The notes: generated from the letters alone by a model not told the origin. Shown: positions 52,426 to 62,430, numbered from the stretch's first letter. The stretch: 64,000 nucleotides of DNA from Conyzicola lurida (GCF_014204935.1 NZ_JACHMJ010000001.1:3348001-3412000), one strand, 5' to 3'. Numbers and translations are program-made.

Positions 52426-53386
52426 ACGGACGCGCCTCGCGGATCGCAGCCTCGGCGAGAGCCGAGTAGACCCAGCCGACGTCGTGTCCCGCGGCCTCGA
52501 GGGCGAGCGGGAAGAGCGACGTCTCGGTCAGGCCGGGCAGCGTGCTGGCCTCGAGGAACCATGGCGTTCCGGCGCCGTCGACGATGAGGTCGATGCGCGA
52601 GATATGGCGCAGGCCGAGAGCGCGGTGGGCGGTGATGGCGACCTCCGCTGCGCGGGCCGCGACCTCGTCGCTGATGCGGGCCGGGGTGTAGAAGCGGGTC
52701 TCCCCCGCCGTATACCGGGCCTCGAAGCTGTAGACGCCCGAGATCGGCTCGATCTCGATGGCGGGGAGGGCGACGGGGCCGTCTCCGGTGTCGATGATGG
52801 AGACGGCGATCTCGACGCCGACGATCTTCTGCTCGATGAGCGCGACGTCGGAGTAGGTGTAGGCGTTGACCATGGCGCGGGGCAGCTCCTCGGCCGTATC
52901 GACGATGCTGACGCCCTGTGCGGATCCGCCCTGGGCGGGCTTGACGACGACCGGGACCGGAAGGTCGGCCGAGATGATCTCGAGCACGGCGCTCGCACCC
53001 AGCTCGCGGAACGTATCGCGCGGCAGGGTGATCGAGGTGGGCGTGGGTACTCCGGCGCGACCGACGATGACCTTGGCGGTGGGCTTGTCCCAGGCGAGGC
53101 GGGATGCGTCGGCGTGAGAGCCGACGAAGGGCAGTCCGAGGAACTCGAGGAGTCCGCGGAGTGCTCCGTCCTCACCACTGGCGCCGTGGAGCGCCGGCCA
53201 GATGACGTCAGGCTGGGTCTCTTCGAGGAAACCGAGGAGCGAGGCATCCGGGTCTCTCATAATGATCTCGATGCCGTGCTGGGCGAGGCTGTCGGAGACG
53301 CGACGCCCCGAGCGGAGCGATACGTCGCGTTCGTGCGAGAGTCCACCGGCGAGGATGACGATGGTACGGGGAGTTGAATCGGTCAT
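52424..53386 (-). CDS. ddl: D-alanine-D-alanine ligase family protein
   Basis: The ATG at 53386 gives 320 residues. ATP-grasp features are visible: ILAGGLSHERDVSLRSGRRV (N-lobe glycine loop), VVKPAQGGSAQGVSIV, and the C-terminal FLEASTLPGLTETSLFPLA with metal-binding residues. Family members make the D-Ala-D-Ala of peptidoglycan precursors. The third metal-site motif usually reads NxxPG(M/L)T; here it is EASTLPGLT with Ser in place of Asn, so the activity may differ. The copy near parB and the aminotransferase is common in actinobacteria and may not be the main Ddl. Confidence 0.85.
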   Translation of the reverse strand: MTDSTPRTIVILAGGLSHERDVSLRSGRRVSDSLAQHGIEIIMRDPDASLLGFLEETQPDVIWPALHGASGEDGALRGLLEFLGLPFVGSHADASRLAWDKPTAKVIVGRAGVPTPTSITLPRDTFRELGASAVLEIISADLPVPVVVKPAQGGSAQGVSIVDTAEELPRAMVNAYTYSDVALIEQKIVGVEIAVSIIDTGDGPVALPAIEIEPISGVYSFEARYTAGETRFYTPARISDEVAARAAEVAITAHRALGLRHISRIDLIVDGAGTPWFLEASTLPGLTETSLFPLALEAAGHDVGWVYSALAEAAIREARP

Positions 53387-53397
53387 TCTGACAGGCC

Positions 53398-54708
53398 CTA
53401 GTTGATGTTCGGCGGCGGGCTGGTGACCCGGTCGGAGGATTTGACGATCTCGAGCTGTCCGGTGTTCGCGAACGTATCGAGCAGTTCGATTTCGCCGTTG
53501 ATCACCTTGGTGAGACGGCGGATACCGAGGCGGATCGAGTCGGGGGTCGGGTAGCAGAACGAGAGGCGGATGTTGTGCCGGCCGTCGCCGTTCGCGAAGA
53601 ACGCGGTACCCGGGGTGTACGCCACGAGTTCCTTGACGGCGCGCGGCAGCATCGCCTTCGAGTCGAGCTGCGGCGGCAGCGTGAGCCACACGTAGAACCC
53701 GCCGTCGGGGTTGGTCCAGGTGAGGTCGGGCAGGTGCTCGGACAAAGAGCTGACCAGAGCCTCTTTACGCTCGCGGTAGATGCCGCGGAAAGTGTCGATC
53801 TGGGCACGCCAGTCCGACGCCTCGAAGTACGACGTGATCACGTTCTGAGTGAATGCGCTCGGCGACAGCACCGCCGATTCGTTGGCGAGGATGAGTTTCT
53901 CGCGGATGGCGTGCGGCGCGACCGCCCACCCCACGCGGAGTCCGGGTGCGAAGGTCTTCGAGAAAGTGCCGAGGTAGATGATCCCGTCCGTGTCGACGGA
54001 GCGCATGGCCTGGGGCGGGGGCCCGTCGAAGTAGAGCAGCCCGTACGGGTTGTCTTCGAGGATCAGGATGTTGTTGGCCTTGGCGATCTCGATGATCTCG
54101 AGCCGGCGCGCCCAGCTGAGCGTGACTCCGGCCGGGTTGTGGAAGTTCGGGATCAGGTAGAGCAGCTTGATGGTCTTACCGGCGGCACGCGTGTGCACGA
54201 TGGTCTCGCGCAGCGACTCGGGGATCATGCCGTCGTTGTCGGTCGCGACGTGCACGACGTCGGCCTGATACGAGCGGAAGACGCCGATGGCTCCGACGTA
54301 GCTGGGGCTCTCGGCGAGGATGACGTCGCCCTTGTCGATGAAGAGCTTGGTGACGAGGTCGAGGGCCTGCTGCGAGCCGGTGGTGACGACGACGTCGTCG
54401 ACGCTGGCGCGGATGCCCTCGAGCGCCATGACCTCGAGGATCTGCTCGCGGATGGCGGGCGTGCCCTGGCCGGACCCGTACTGCAGCGCCTCGGGACCGT
54501 GGTCGCGCATCACACGCTCCAGCGCTCCGCTGACGAGCTCGGGGGGCAGTGCGGAGACGTAGGGCATTCCCCCGGCGAGCGAGACGACTTCGGGGCGGGA
54601 GGCGACGGCGAACAGGGCTCGGACCTCGGAGGCGCTGAGGCCGGCGGTACGGTCGGCGTAGTGCCCGTACCAGGGGTCGAGGTTGTTTCCCGTATTCGCA
54701 GTTGTCAT
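53398..54708 (-). CDS. PLP-dependent aminotransferase, class I/II
   Basis: The 436-residue product has fold-type I aminotransferase features: SLAGGMPYVSALPPELVSGA, GSQQALDLVTKLF, LIPNFHNPAGVTLSW and the PLP lysine in IYLGTFSKTFAPGLRVGW. It is closest in pattern to 2-aminoadipate / MocR-type aminotransferase domains without an HTH. The amino acid substrate cannot be told from sequence. It lies 11 bases upstream of ddl, in one operon. Confidence 0.88.
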   Translation of the reverse strand: MTTANTGNNLDPWYGHYADRTAGLSASEVRALFAVASRPEVVSLAGGMPYVSALPPELVSGALERVMRDHGPEALQYGSGQGTPAIREQILEVMALEGIRASVDDVVVTTGSQQALDLVTKLFIDKGDVILAESPSYVGAIGVFRSYQADVVHVATDNDGMIPESLRETIVHTRAAGKTIKLLYLIPNFHNPAGVTLSWARRLEIIEIAKANNILILEDNPYGLLYFDGPPPQAMRSVDTDGIIYLGTFSKTFAPGLRVGWAVAPHAIREKLILANESAVLSPSAFTQNVITSYFEASDWRAQIDTFRGIYRERKEALVSSLSEHLPDLTWTNPDGGFYVWLTLPPQLDSKAMLPRAVKELVAYTPGTAFFANGDGRHNIRLSFCYPTPDSIRLGIRRLTKVINGEIELLDTFANTGQLEIVKSSDRVTSPPPNIN

Positions 54709-54778
54709 GAGTATTTCCCGTTCGATTGTCGTTCAAGGATATGGGGTGCGGCCCGTTGGCCCCGTCTGGATACGAAAA

Positions 54779-54809
54779 AGCCCCGCCCGAGTGTGTCTCG
54801 GGCAGGGCT
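54779..54809 (-). terminator. Rho-independent terminator of trxA
   Basis: On the minus strand AGCCCTGCCCGAG-ACACA-CTCGGGCGGGGCT is followed by TTTTTCG, a 13-bp stem with one mismatch and a T tract, 16 bases after trxA. Confidence 0.9.
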
Positions 54810-54824
54810 CCTGTTCGCGAGTGG

Positions 54825-55151
54825 TTACGCGAGGAACTCCGCCAGGTCGGCCTCGATGGCCGGCTTGGGCTTGGCGCCGATGATGGTCTTGACGACCTCG
54901 CCGCCCTTGAAGACCTTCATCGCGGGGATGGAGGTGATCTGGTACTTCATGGCGATCTGCGGGTTGTCGTCGACGTTGAGCTTGACGATCTTGATCTTGG
55001 AGGAGTGCTCCGAAGCGATCTGGTCGAGGATGGGCGAGACGGCGCGGCAGGGGCCACACCACTCTGCCCAGAAGTCCACCATGATGGTGTCTTCCGAGTT
55101 GAGAACCTCGTCGGTGAATGTGGCGTCGGTGACGTCGAGAGCAGTAGACAT
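54825..55151 (-). CDS. trxA: thioredoxin
   Basis: The 108-residue product has the active site VDFWAEWCGPCRAVSPILDQ at residues 25-44 and the cis-Pro loop ITSIPAMKVF, typical of cytoplasmic thioredoxin. It reduces protein disulfides and is recharged by TrxB encoded just upstream. Confidence 0.96.
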   Translation of the reverse strand: MSTALDVTDATFTDEVLNSEDTIMVDFWAEWCGPCRAVSPILDQIASEHSSKIKIVKLNVDDNPQIAMKYQITSIPAMKVFKGGEVVKTIIGAKPKPAIEADLAEFLA

Positions 55152-55188
55152 ATCTATTCCTTCTTGTTCGAGTGGTGGGCAGGAGCCG

Positions 55189-56181
55189 TTAGACGGCTAC
55201 CGCTTCTGCAACGGGTTCGGCGGCGGGAGCGGCCTGGACCGCGGACGCCACCAGGTCGGTGGGGAGGCCGGCGAGGAAGTGCTCGGCGTCGAGGGCGGCG
55301 ACCGTACCGGACGCAGCCGCGGTGACGGCCTGGCGGTAGGTCGGGTCGATCACGTCGCCCGCGGCGAAGACGCCGCTGAGGTTGGTGCGCGACGTGCGGC
55401 CCTGGACGGCGATCGTGCCCTCGGTGGTGAGGTCGAGCTGGCCGTGCACGAGGTGCGTGCGGGGGTCGGCGCCGATCGCGATGAACAGTCCGCCCAGGTT
55501 CACGGTGGACTCGCTGCCGTCGACGGTGTCGATGAGGCCGACACCGCTGACAAGGCCCTCGCCGTAGATGTGTGCGACCTCTTTGTTCCAGAGGAACTCG
55601 ATCTTCGGGTCGGCGAACGCGCGGTCCTGCATGACCTTGGAGGCACGCAGTTCGTCCTTGCGGTGGATCACGTAGACCTTGTCGGCGAAGCGGGTGAGGA
55701 ACGTCGCCTCTTCCATCGCCGAGTCTCCGCCGCCGACGACCGCGATGGTCTTCTTGCGGAAGAAGAACCCGTCGCAGGTGGCGCACCAGGAGACGCCCTG
55801 GCCGCTCAGTCGCTCTTCGTCTTCGAGCCCGAGCTTCCGGTAGGCGGAGCCGGTCGCGAAGATCACCGAGAGTGCCTCGTGCACGTCGCCGTTACCGAGC
55901 GTCACGCGCTTGATATCACCGGTGAGGTCGAGGGACACGACGTCGTCGAGGACGACCTCGGTGCCGAAACGCTCGGCCTGGGCCTGCATCGCGATCATGA
56001 GGTCGGGTCCCTGGATGCCCTCGGGGAATCCGGGGAAATTGTCGACCTCGGTGGTCTTCATGAGCTCGCCGCCGGCCTCGACCGAGCTCGCGATGAGCAG
56101 GGGCGCGAGGTTGGCGCGAGCGGCGTAGATAGCCGCGGTGTAGCCGGCGGGGCCTGAGCCGATGATGATTACTTGACGCAC
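55189..56181 (-). CDS. trxB: thioredoxin reductase
   Basis: The GTG at 56181, with AAGGAG six bases upstream, gives 330 residues (VRQVIIIGSGPAGYTAAIYA). It contains the redox pair in GVSWCATCDGFFF and the NADPH-binding GGGDSAMEEATFL, and the FAD motif GVFAAGDVIDPTYRQ. The frame extends upstream to 56220 but has no better start. It transfers electrons from NADPH to thioredoxin. Confidence 0.96.
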   Translation of the reverse strand: MRQVIIIGSGPAGYTAAIYAARANLAPLLIASSVEAGGELMKTTEVDNFPGFPEGIQGPDLMIAMQAQAERFGTEVVLDDVVSLDLTGDIKRVTLGNGDVHEALSVIFATGSAYRKLGLEDEERLSGQGVSWCATCDGFFFRKKTIAVVGGGDSAMEEATFLTRFADKVYVIHRKDELRASKVMQDRAFADPKIEFLWNKEVAHIYGEGLVSGVGLIDTVDGSESTVNLGGLFIAIGADPRTHLVHGQLDLTTEGTIAVQGRTSRTNLSGVFAAGDVIDPTYRQAVTAAASGTVAALDAEHFLAGLPTDLVASAVQAAPAAEPVAEAVAV

Positions 56182-56297
56182 GAACGTCTCCTTATTAGCT
56201 TGCACTAGCCGGTATAACAAAGTCGTTCCCCAGCCTATTCCGCAGAACGGGCGGGGTGGATGCCACGGGTCGCCTTTCGAGAACCCGTGCGGTCAGA

Positions 56298-57959
56298 TTA
56301 GCCCCGTCGTCTGAGTCGGAGCACGACGGGTCGCACGATGGCGCCGAGCTCGGGGTTGCGCATCAGCACCAACAGGCCGAAGTAGACGATAGCCATCACG
56401 CCGCCGATGAGCGCCATCGACAGCGCGGCGGGGACGGCACCGGCGACAGCGAACCCGCCTGGGTGGGTGCCGCCGAGGGCGAACAGCAGGGCGACGCCCG
56501 CGCCAGCGGCGGGAAGAGCCGCCAGGAAGAACGTGGCGTACTGGCGCAGGATTCGGCGACCGTCGATGGAGCCGAGGCGACCGCGCAGGGCGAATGCTGC
56601 GACGAGAGCCTGCACGGAACCAGCTATGGCGGTTACAGCGGCGATGCCCACGCCGATCCACTGCGGGGCAAACCAGGCGCCAACAGCGAGAGCTCCGACG
56701 ACGAAGATCACGGACTGCAGTAGCTGCAGAAAGAACGGAGTGCGAGTGTTCTCCACCGAATAAAAAGTGCGCTGGATGACGAACAAGATGCTGAACGGCA
56801 CGAGCCCGACCAAGAAGGCCATAACGACGAAGGCCATGGCTTCGATTTCTCCGAATGGCGCCCCGAGGGGTGAAAGCAGCGAACTGAACGGATACGCGAG
56901 CACGACCAGGCCCACGGCGCAGAACACCATGAACAGACCGATCGAGCGAAGCGACGCCGAGAAATCAGCGCGCACCTCGGTGAGATTGCCATCCCGGGCG
57001 TGCGAGCTCATTCGCGTGAAGTAAGCGGTGGCGATCGATACCGCCACGATCGAGTGCGGCAGCATGAAAATGAGCCAGGAGTTGCTCAGTACCCGTGCCG
57101 AGGGGTAATTGGTGCTCGCCGCTCCCGAGGCCACATTGGTCTGCACAATCCCGGCGAGCTGCGTGACGAGAATCATGCCGAAGACCCACGCTGCTGCTTT
57201 GCCGGTGGCGCCGAGGCCCACTCCACGCCAGTGGAAGTCGGGACGGTAGGTGAGGCCGGCACGGCGCCAGAAGAAAAACAGGCTGAGACCCTGCACAGCG
57301 ATGCCGAGGGTCGCAGTGCCGGCGAGGAGTGCCGTCATGGCGGGCGTCCAGGTCACCGAGTCGCGGTGCGCGGGGTCTCCCCCGAAAACGATGATGAAAA
57401 CGATCATGCCGGCGATGGCGACGAGGTTGTTAAGGACTGGCGTCCATGTGAAAGGGCCGAAGATCTTGCGGGCGTTAAGCACCTCGCCAAGGAGGCTATA
57501 GATCGCGTAGAACAGCACCTGGGGCAGACACCAGTAGGCGAAGGCCGTGGCCAAGGCGATGTCGTCGGGAGACAGACCGGGCGACGTCGGGGTCGCCTCT
57601 CGTGTGGTGATCGAGACCAACCATGGTGCAGCGAGAGTCGCGATGACCGCGATGACGACGAAGACCGTGAGCCCCAGTGTCACGAGCCGGTTGAGGAAGC
57701 GTTGGCCGCCGTCGTCGTGGAGACCCGCGCGCACAATCTGGGGCACGAGAACGGCGCTGAGCAGCCCGCCGGCGATGATTGCGTAGACGCTGTTGGGCAG
57801 TTGGTTCGCAATGGCGAAGGTGTTGGAGCCAGCCCCGACGCTTCCGATCGCCTGAACGAGCACCCAGGCGCTGACGAAACCGAGCAGACGGGACACGATC
57901 GTGCCCGACGCGAGCAACGCCGACGCGCGCCCCAGCCCGCCCGAGGTCGTGGTCGTCAC
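56298..57959 (-). CDS. murJ: MurJ, lipid II flippase
   Basis: The GTG at 57959 overlaps the upstream stop, giving 553 residues with about fourteen membrane segments. MVF/MurJ features include the N-terminal GRASALLASGTIVSRLLGFV and the arginine-bearing middle (FRADYT-equivalent PDFHWRGVGLGATGK). It moves lipid II to the outer face of the membrane. Unlike mycobacterial MviN, no pseudokinase domain follows; the protein ends soon after the last segment. Confidence 0.93.
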   Translation of the reverse strand: MTTTTSGGLGRASALLASGTIVSRLLGFVSAWVLVQAIGSVGAGSNTFAIANQLPNSVYAIIAGGLLSAVLVPQIVRAGLHDDGGQRFLNRLVTLGLTVFVVIAVIATLAAPWLVSITTREATPTSPGLSPDDIALATAFAYWCLPQVLFYAIYSLLGEVLNARKIFGPFTWTPVLNNLVAIAGMIVFIIVFGGDPAHRDSVTWTPAMTALLAGTATLGIAVQGLSLFFFWRRAGLTYRPDFHWRGVGLGATGKAAAWVFGMILVTQLAGIVQTNVASGAASTNYPSARVLSNSWLIFMLPHSIVAVSIATAYFTRMSSHARDGNLTEVRADFSASLRSIGLFMVFCAVGLVVLAYPFSSLLSPLGAPFGEIEAMAFVVMAFLVGLVPFSILFVIQRTFYSVENTRTPFFLQLLQSVIFVVGALAVGAWFAPQWIGVGIAAVTAIAGSVQALVAAFALRGRLGSIDGRRILRQYATFFLAALPAAGAGVALLFALGGTHPGGFAVAGAVPAALSMALIGGVMAIVYFGLLVLMRNPELGAIVRPVVLRLRRRG

Positions 57960-59662
57960 TCGGCGACGTCGCTCTCTGCATCAGAGGGAGCCGAAGCGAC
58001 CGGAGTCGGGTTCGCCGCCTCGCGCCGCGCATTGCGCCGGCGGATGATCGTGCGGGCGACTCCGAAGCCGAAGACGATGAAGACCAGGATGCCGAGGGCG
58101 ACCGTGATCGGGGTCTCCCAGCCGGCGTAGACGTTGATGCGCACCATGGTGGGCTCGCCGAGCTGCACGCCCGCGGTGCTGTAGACGATCACCGAGATGT
58201 CCGCCGTGCCGTTGGAGAGAGACTGCACCGGGATCTGGGCGCGCTTCTGCGAGTCGGGCTCGATCGTGACCGGCACGCTCGCCTCCTCGATCTCGAGGAT
58301 CGGGGTGGGAGCCGTGACACTGACATTGACGGTTACAGGCTGGCCCAGCGCATTGCTCACCGTGACGGGCAGCGAAGCGCGGTCGGCGACGAGGGTGATG
58401 TCGCTGCTCTGCACCACCTGAACCGACTCGTGCAGCACGACGGATTCCTGCTGGAACAGCGTCAGGGCCGAACCCCACCCGCCCGGGTACGAGTTCCACG
58501 CGGTCGACAGGGTCGCGAGCAGCCGGAGGCGGCGCTCCCCCGTGATCAGCAGCGGGTTGGCGGCGACGGTGGCGAAGGCGGAGTCGGAGACCTCGGTCGC
58601 GAGCAGCGACTGCGCGGCGGCGACCCGCTCGGCCGTCTGCGGTGTCTCGACCAGAGTGGCCCCCGCGGGTGGGGAGGAGACGATGGAGGACAGGCCCGCG
58701 ACATCCGAACTGGCAAGGGTCTCGATCGCCGACATCGTGATGCCGAGCCTCGACGCCGACCCGAGGCTCTCGCGGTCGACCGCGAGCAGCACGGTCGCCC
58801 CGGTGTCGCTGCCGGTCGCGGCTGTCGCGTCGATGGCCGCCTGCAGCACTCCGGCCGACGACTGCCAGTCCTCGAGGGTGGGCGCGTTGATGGCGTCGTC
58901 GAACAGGTCGGAGAGCGTGTCGTCGGTAACGACCGCGGACGTGTCGTTCACGGTGGCGTGGGCGAGGGTGTCGTCGCTGCGGTCGACATTGCCCGAGCTG
59001 AGGATCGTCGTGGTGAAGCCGCTCGTTCCGATCGACGCGATGTCGGTCGCGACCACCGTGCCGGCGACGGGCCAGGCCACGGCGTTCAGCGAGTAGTCCC
59101 AGTCGAGCAAGCTCTGCGTCGTGGGGAGCGCGGGGGCGCCGCCGGCATCGGGGGTGGCCGCGGGGTCGGGCGTCGCGGTCGCGCTGGCTGCGGCGAACCT
59201 GGCCGGGTCGACCGCGAAGTCGAACGAGGTCGGGCCGAGCACGCTGCCCGCGCCGGCCTGCAGGGCGACCGTGATGTCGGAGTCCGCGTAGGTGAGCGCG
59301 AACGTCTCGTTGGTCGCCTCGCCCAGGCGGTCGAGCCAGTCGAGCGCCGACTGCGGCGCGGCCGTGCCGAGCACGCGGATGGAGGCGAGGATCATCGGGT
59401 CGATGCCGATGGCCACGGGCGTGTCGATCACGGCTTCGAGATCACGGGTCAGGATGCCGCTGGCCGACGTATAGCTCTCGAGCGTCGTCGCGCTGAGCAG
59501 CGCCGTGCGCGACTCGGGCGTCGTCAGCGGGAACACCGCGGCGACACGCGCGATGCCGGGAGGATCGCCCGGGGCTGCGCTGGCGGCGGCGGGGGCTACG
59601 AGCGTCGCTCCGAGGAGGCCGATGACGACCGCACCTAGCGCGCTGAAGGGGCTTATGGGCAC
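57956..59662 (-). CDS. DUF6049-type secreted, membrane-anchored protein
   Basis: The GTG at 59662, with CAGGAG seven bases upstream, gives 568 residues. A signal peptide (SALGAVVIGLLGATLVAPAA, cleavage near ASA) and a C-terminal membrane segment (ITVALGILVFIVFGFGVART) with a basic cytoplasmic tail indicate a type I topology. The large outer domain is rich in Ala, Thr and Ser. The gene between pcnA and murJ encodes the DUF6049 family in actinobacteria (Rv3909 in M. tuberculosis). A role with MurJ in envelope assembly is inferred from conserved order. It overlaps murJ by GTGA. Confidence 0.85.
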   Translation of the reverse strand: MPISPFSALGAVVIGLLGATLVAPAAASAAPGDPPGIARVAAVFPLTTPESRTALLSATTLESYTSASGILTRDLEAVIDTPVAIGIDPMILASIRVLGTAAPQSALDWLDRLGEATNETFALTYADSDITVALQAGAGSVLGPTSFDFAVDPARFAAASATATPDPAATPDAGGAPALPTTQSLLDWDYSLNAVAWPVAGTVVATDIASIGTSGFTTTILSSGNVDRSDDTLAHATVNDTSAVVTDDTLSDLFDDAINAPTLEDWQSSAGVLQAAIDATAATGSDTGATVLLAVDRESLGSASRLGITMSAIETLASSDVAGLSSIVSSPPAGATLVETPQTAERVAAAQSLLATEVSDSAFATVAANPLLITGERRLRLLATLSTAWNSYPGGWGSALTLFQQESVVLHESVQVVQSSDITLVADRASLPVTVSNALGQPVTVNVSVTAPTPILEIEEASVPVTIEPDSQKRAQIPVQSLSNGTADISVIVYSTAGVQLGEPTMVRINVYAGWETPITVALGILVFIVFGFGVARTIIRRRNARREAANPTPVASAPSDAESDVAE

Positions 59663-59717
59663 GGGCGAACTCCTGAGGATCGCATCGCCGTCATGGGGAG
59701 AGTCTATTCTCTTGGCT

Positions 59718-61154
59718 ATGGAGAGCGTCGCTACGGCACTACACAGGCTGGGCGAACTCGCAGAATCCCGGCACATTTCTCGGCTCGCGCGCAGTTTTGC
59801 CGCGGCCGGACACGAACTCGCCCTTGTCGGCGGGCCGGTCCGTGACGCGTTTCTCGGTCGCCCGGTCAACGATTTCGACTTCACGACGAGCGCGACGCCC
59901 GACGAGATCCTCGCGATCGTCGCGCCGATCGCCGACGCGCACTGGGACATCGGCCGCGCGTTCGGCACGATCGGCGCCCGGTTCGGCGGCGACACCGTGG
60001 AGATCACGACGTACCGCACCGACGCCTACGACGGCGAGACCCGCAAGCCGGTCGTGGAATTCGGCGACTCGCTCGAGGGCGACCTCGTGCGTCGCGACTT
60101 CACGGTCAACGCGATGGCGCTGCGGTTGCCCGAGCTCGTGCTCGTCGACCCGTCCGGCGGTATGGACGACCTCCTCGCCCGCCGCCTGACCACCCCCGGC
60201 ACGCCCGAGGTCAGCTTCGGCGACGACCCGCTGCGCATGATGCGTGCCGCCCGGTTCACCTCGCAGCTCGGCTTCACCGTCGACGACGGGACCCGCGCCG
60301 CCATGACCGCTCTCGCCGACCGACTGCCGATCGTGAGCGTGGAGCGCATGAGCGACGAGCTGTCGAAGTTGCTGCTCACCGACGACCCCGTGCCCGGGCT
60401 GCGCCTGCTGGTCGACACCGGCCTCGCCCAGATCGTGCTGCCCGAACTTCCCGCGTTGCGTCTGGAAGTCGACGAGCACGCCCACCACAAGGATGTCTAC
60501 GAGCACAGCCTCACGGTGCTGACCCAGGCGATCGACCTGGAGAAGGCGCGGCCCGGCATCGAGTCGCCCGACCTCACCCTGCGCATCGCCGCCCTGCTGC
60601 ACGACATCGGCAAGCCGCAGACCCGGCGCATCGAGGGCGGCGGGGTCGTGACGTTCCATCACCACGACGTGGTCGGCGCCAAGCTCGCGGCCAAGCGGCT
60701 CAAGCAGCTGCGCTTCGACAAGGAGACGATCGCCGCGGTCGCCAAGCTCATCGAGCTGCACCTGCGCTTCTTCGGCTACTCCGAGGGCGTCTGGACCGAC
60801 TCGGCCGTGCGCCGCTACGTGCGCGACGCCGGAGACCAGCTCGAGAGGCTGCACATCCTCACCCGCGCCGACGTGACGACCCGCAACGTGCGCAAGGCCG
60901 ACCGGCTCTCATTCGCCTACGACGACCTCGAGGAGCGCATCGCCGCCATCGCCGAGGCCGAGGGCATCGCCGCCGTGCGCCCCGACCTCGACGGCGAACA
61001 GATCATGGCCCTGCTCGGCCTGAAGCCCGGACCGGAGGTCGGCGCGGCCTACCGCTACCTGCTCGAGGTCCGTCTCGACGAGGGGCCCTTGGGGCCGGAT
61101 GTCGCGGAGGAACGGCTGCGGGCCTGGTGGGCGGCGCGCTCGACGGGCGAGTAG
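59718..61154 (+). CDS. pcnA: CCA tRNA nucleotidyltransferase
   Basis: The ATG at 59718 gives 478 residues. The nucleotidyltransferase core is seen as LVGGPVRDAFLGRPVNDFDF (metal-binding DxD), followed by RRDFTVNAMALRL and RMMRAARFTSQLGF. A C-terminal HD domain has LLHDIGKPQTR and HHHDVVGAKLA. It adds CCA to tRNA 3' ends, needed here since tRNA-Leu and tRNA-Ala in this window lack encoded CCA. TATTCT lies seven bases before the ATG and no Shine-Dalgarno is present, so the mRNA is probably leaderless. Confidence 0.94.
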   Translation: MESVATALHRLGELAESRHISRLARSFAAAGHELALVGGPVRDAFLGRPVNDFDFTTSATPDEILAIVAPIADAHWDIGRAFGTIGARFGGDTVEITTYRTDAYDGETRKPVVEFGDSLEGDLVRRDFTVNAMALRLPELVLVDPSGGMDDLLARRLTTPGTPEVSFGDDPLRMMRAARFTSQLGFTVDDGTRAAMTALADRLPIVSVERMSDELSKLLLTDDPVPGLRLLVDTGLAQIVLPELPALRLEVDEHAHHKDVYEHSLTVLTQAIDLEKARPGIESPDLTLRIAALLHDIGKPQTRRIEGGGVVTFHHHDVVGAKLAAKRLKQLRFDKETIAAVAKLIELHLRFFGYSEGVWTDSAVRRYVRDAGDQLERLHILTRADVTTRNVRKADRLSFAYDDLEERIAAIAEAEGIAAVRPDLDGEQIMALLGLKPGPEVGAAYRYLLEVRLDEGPLGPDVAEERLRAWWAARSTGE

Positions 61155-61182
61155 AAACTGTCTCAGCTGGTTACGGGTTAGG

Positions 61183-61257
61183 GCCTCGATAGGCTCGACC
61201 CGCTGGAGGCGGATCGAGCCTATCGAAATCCTCTCGGCGCTCGACAGACTCAACCAC
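61183..61257. repeat. interspersed inverted-repeat element, copy 2
   Basis: TCGATAGGCTCGACCCGC (61186-61203) pairs with GCGGATCGAGCCTATCGA (61209-61226) in a near-perfect 18-bp hairpin, followed by a GCTCGACAGACTCAACCACC half-element. It is related to 37972-38034. In this position, between convergent pcnA and ino1, it could act as a terminator. Confidence 0.75.
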
Positions 61258-61267
61258 CGCCACCGGG

Positions 61268-62335
61268 CTAGTTCTCCTCGATGAACGTCTCGAGCAGCTC
61301 GCGGGCCACCGGGTCGGGGTACTGCACCGCGGGGCTCTTCATGAAGTAGGCGGATGCCGCTTCCAACGGTCCGCCGAGACCGGCGTCGAGCGCGATCTTG
61401 GCCGCACGGATCGCGTCGATCACGACACCGGCCGAGTTGGGCGAGTCCCAGACCTCGAGCTTGTACTCGAGGCTCGTCGGCGCGTTGCCGAAGCCGTGGC
61501 CCTCGAGGCGCACGTAGGCGAACTTGCGGTCGGTGAGCCACGGCACGTGGTCGCTCGGGCCGATGTGCACGTCGTCGGCCGGAAGGTGAGCGGCGATGTT
61601 GCTCGTCACGGCCTGCGTCTTGGAGATCTTCTTCGACTCGAGGCGCGAGCGCTCGAGCATGTTCTTGAAGTCCATGTTGCCGCCGACGTTGAGCTGGTAC
61701 GTGCGGTCGAGCACGAGGCCGCGCTCTTCGAACAGGCGGGCCAGCACGCGGTGCGTGATGGTGGCGCCGAGCTGGCTCTTGATGTCGTCGCCGACGATCG
61801 GCACGCCGGCCGCGGTGAACTTGTCCGCCCACTCCGGGTCGCTTGCGATGAAGACGGGAAGCGCGTTGACGAAGGCGACGCCCGCGTCGAGCGCGGCCTG
61901 AGCGTAGAACTTGGCGCCGTCGTCGGACCCGACGGGGAGATAGCAGACCAGCACGTCGGCCCCGCTGTCGCGCAGTACCTGCGCCACGTCGACCGCGGGC
62001 GCATCCGACTCGGTGACGACCTCGCGGTAGTAGGAGCCCAGTCCGTCGAGGGTCGGCCCGCGCTGCACGGTGACACCCGTGGGGGCGACCTCGGCGAAGC
62101 GGTAGGTGTCGTTCTTGCTGGCCCACATGGCCTCGGAGAGGTCGACGCCGACCTTCGCGTCGTCGACGTCGAAGGCGGCCACGAACGACATGTCGCGGAT
62201 CGAGTGCTCGCCGAACCGGGTGTGCATCAGTCCGGGGACGACCGATTCGTCGTCGGCGGCGGCGTAGAAAGTTACGCCTTGGATGAGGGCATTGGCGCAG
62301 TTGCCGACACCGGCGATGGCGATCCGGATGGTCAT
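61268..62335 (-). CDS. ino1: inositol-3-phosphate synthase
   Basis: The ATG at 62335, with AAGGAG upstream, gives 355 residues. It begins [20 protein letters not shown] (NAD-binding) and contains [37 protein letters not shown] and [20 protein letters not shown]. Actinobacterial enzymes of this size convert glucose 6-phosphate to inositol 1-phosphate for mycothiol and phosphatidylinositol. The ORF extends upstream, but without a ribosome site. Confidence 0.95.
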   Translation of the reverse strand: MTIRIAIAGVGNCANALIQGVTFYAAADDESVVPGLMHTRFGEHSIRDMSFVAAFDVDDAKVGVDLSEAMWASKNDTYRFAEVAPTGVTVQRGPTLDGLGSYYREVVTESDAPAVDVAQVLRDSGADVLVCYLPVGSDDGAKFYAQAALDAGVAFVNALPVFIASDPEWADKFTAAGVPIVGDDIKSQLGATITHRVLARLFEERGLVLDRTYQLNVGGNMDFKNMLERSRLESKKISKTQAVTSNIAAHLPADDVHIGPSDHVPWLTDRKFAYVRLEGHGFGNAPTSLEYKLEVWDSPNSAGVVIDAIRAAKIALDAGLGGPLEAASAYFMKSPAVQYPDPVARELLETFIEEN

Positions 62336-62350
62336 GTGTACTTGTGCTCC

Positions 62351-62380
62351 TTGAGGGATGGTGCTCGTACTGACTACACT
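62351..62380 (+). promoter_or_regulatory. candidate promoter of the rpsF operon
   Basis: TTGAGG (62351-62356) and TACACT (62375-62380) are separated by 18 bases and lie about 90 bases upstream of rpsF. Confidence 0.45.
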
Positions 62381-62430
62381 AGGCAGGTTGCCCCGGTTAA
62401 TTTGGCCAGGGCACACGTCAACACCCTCCT

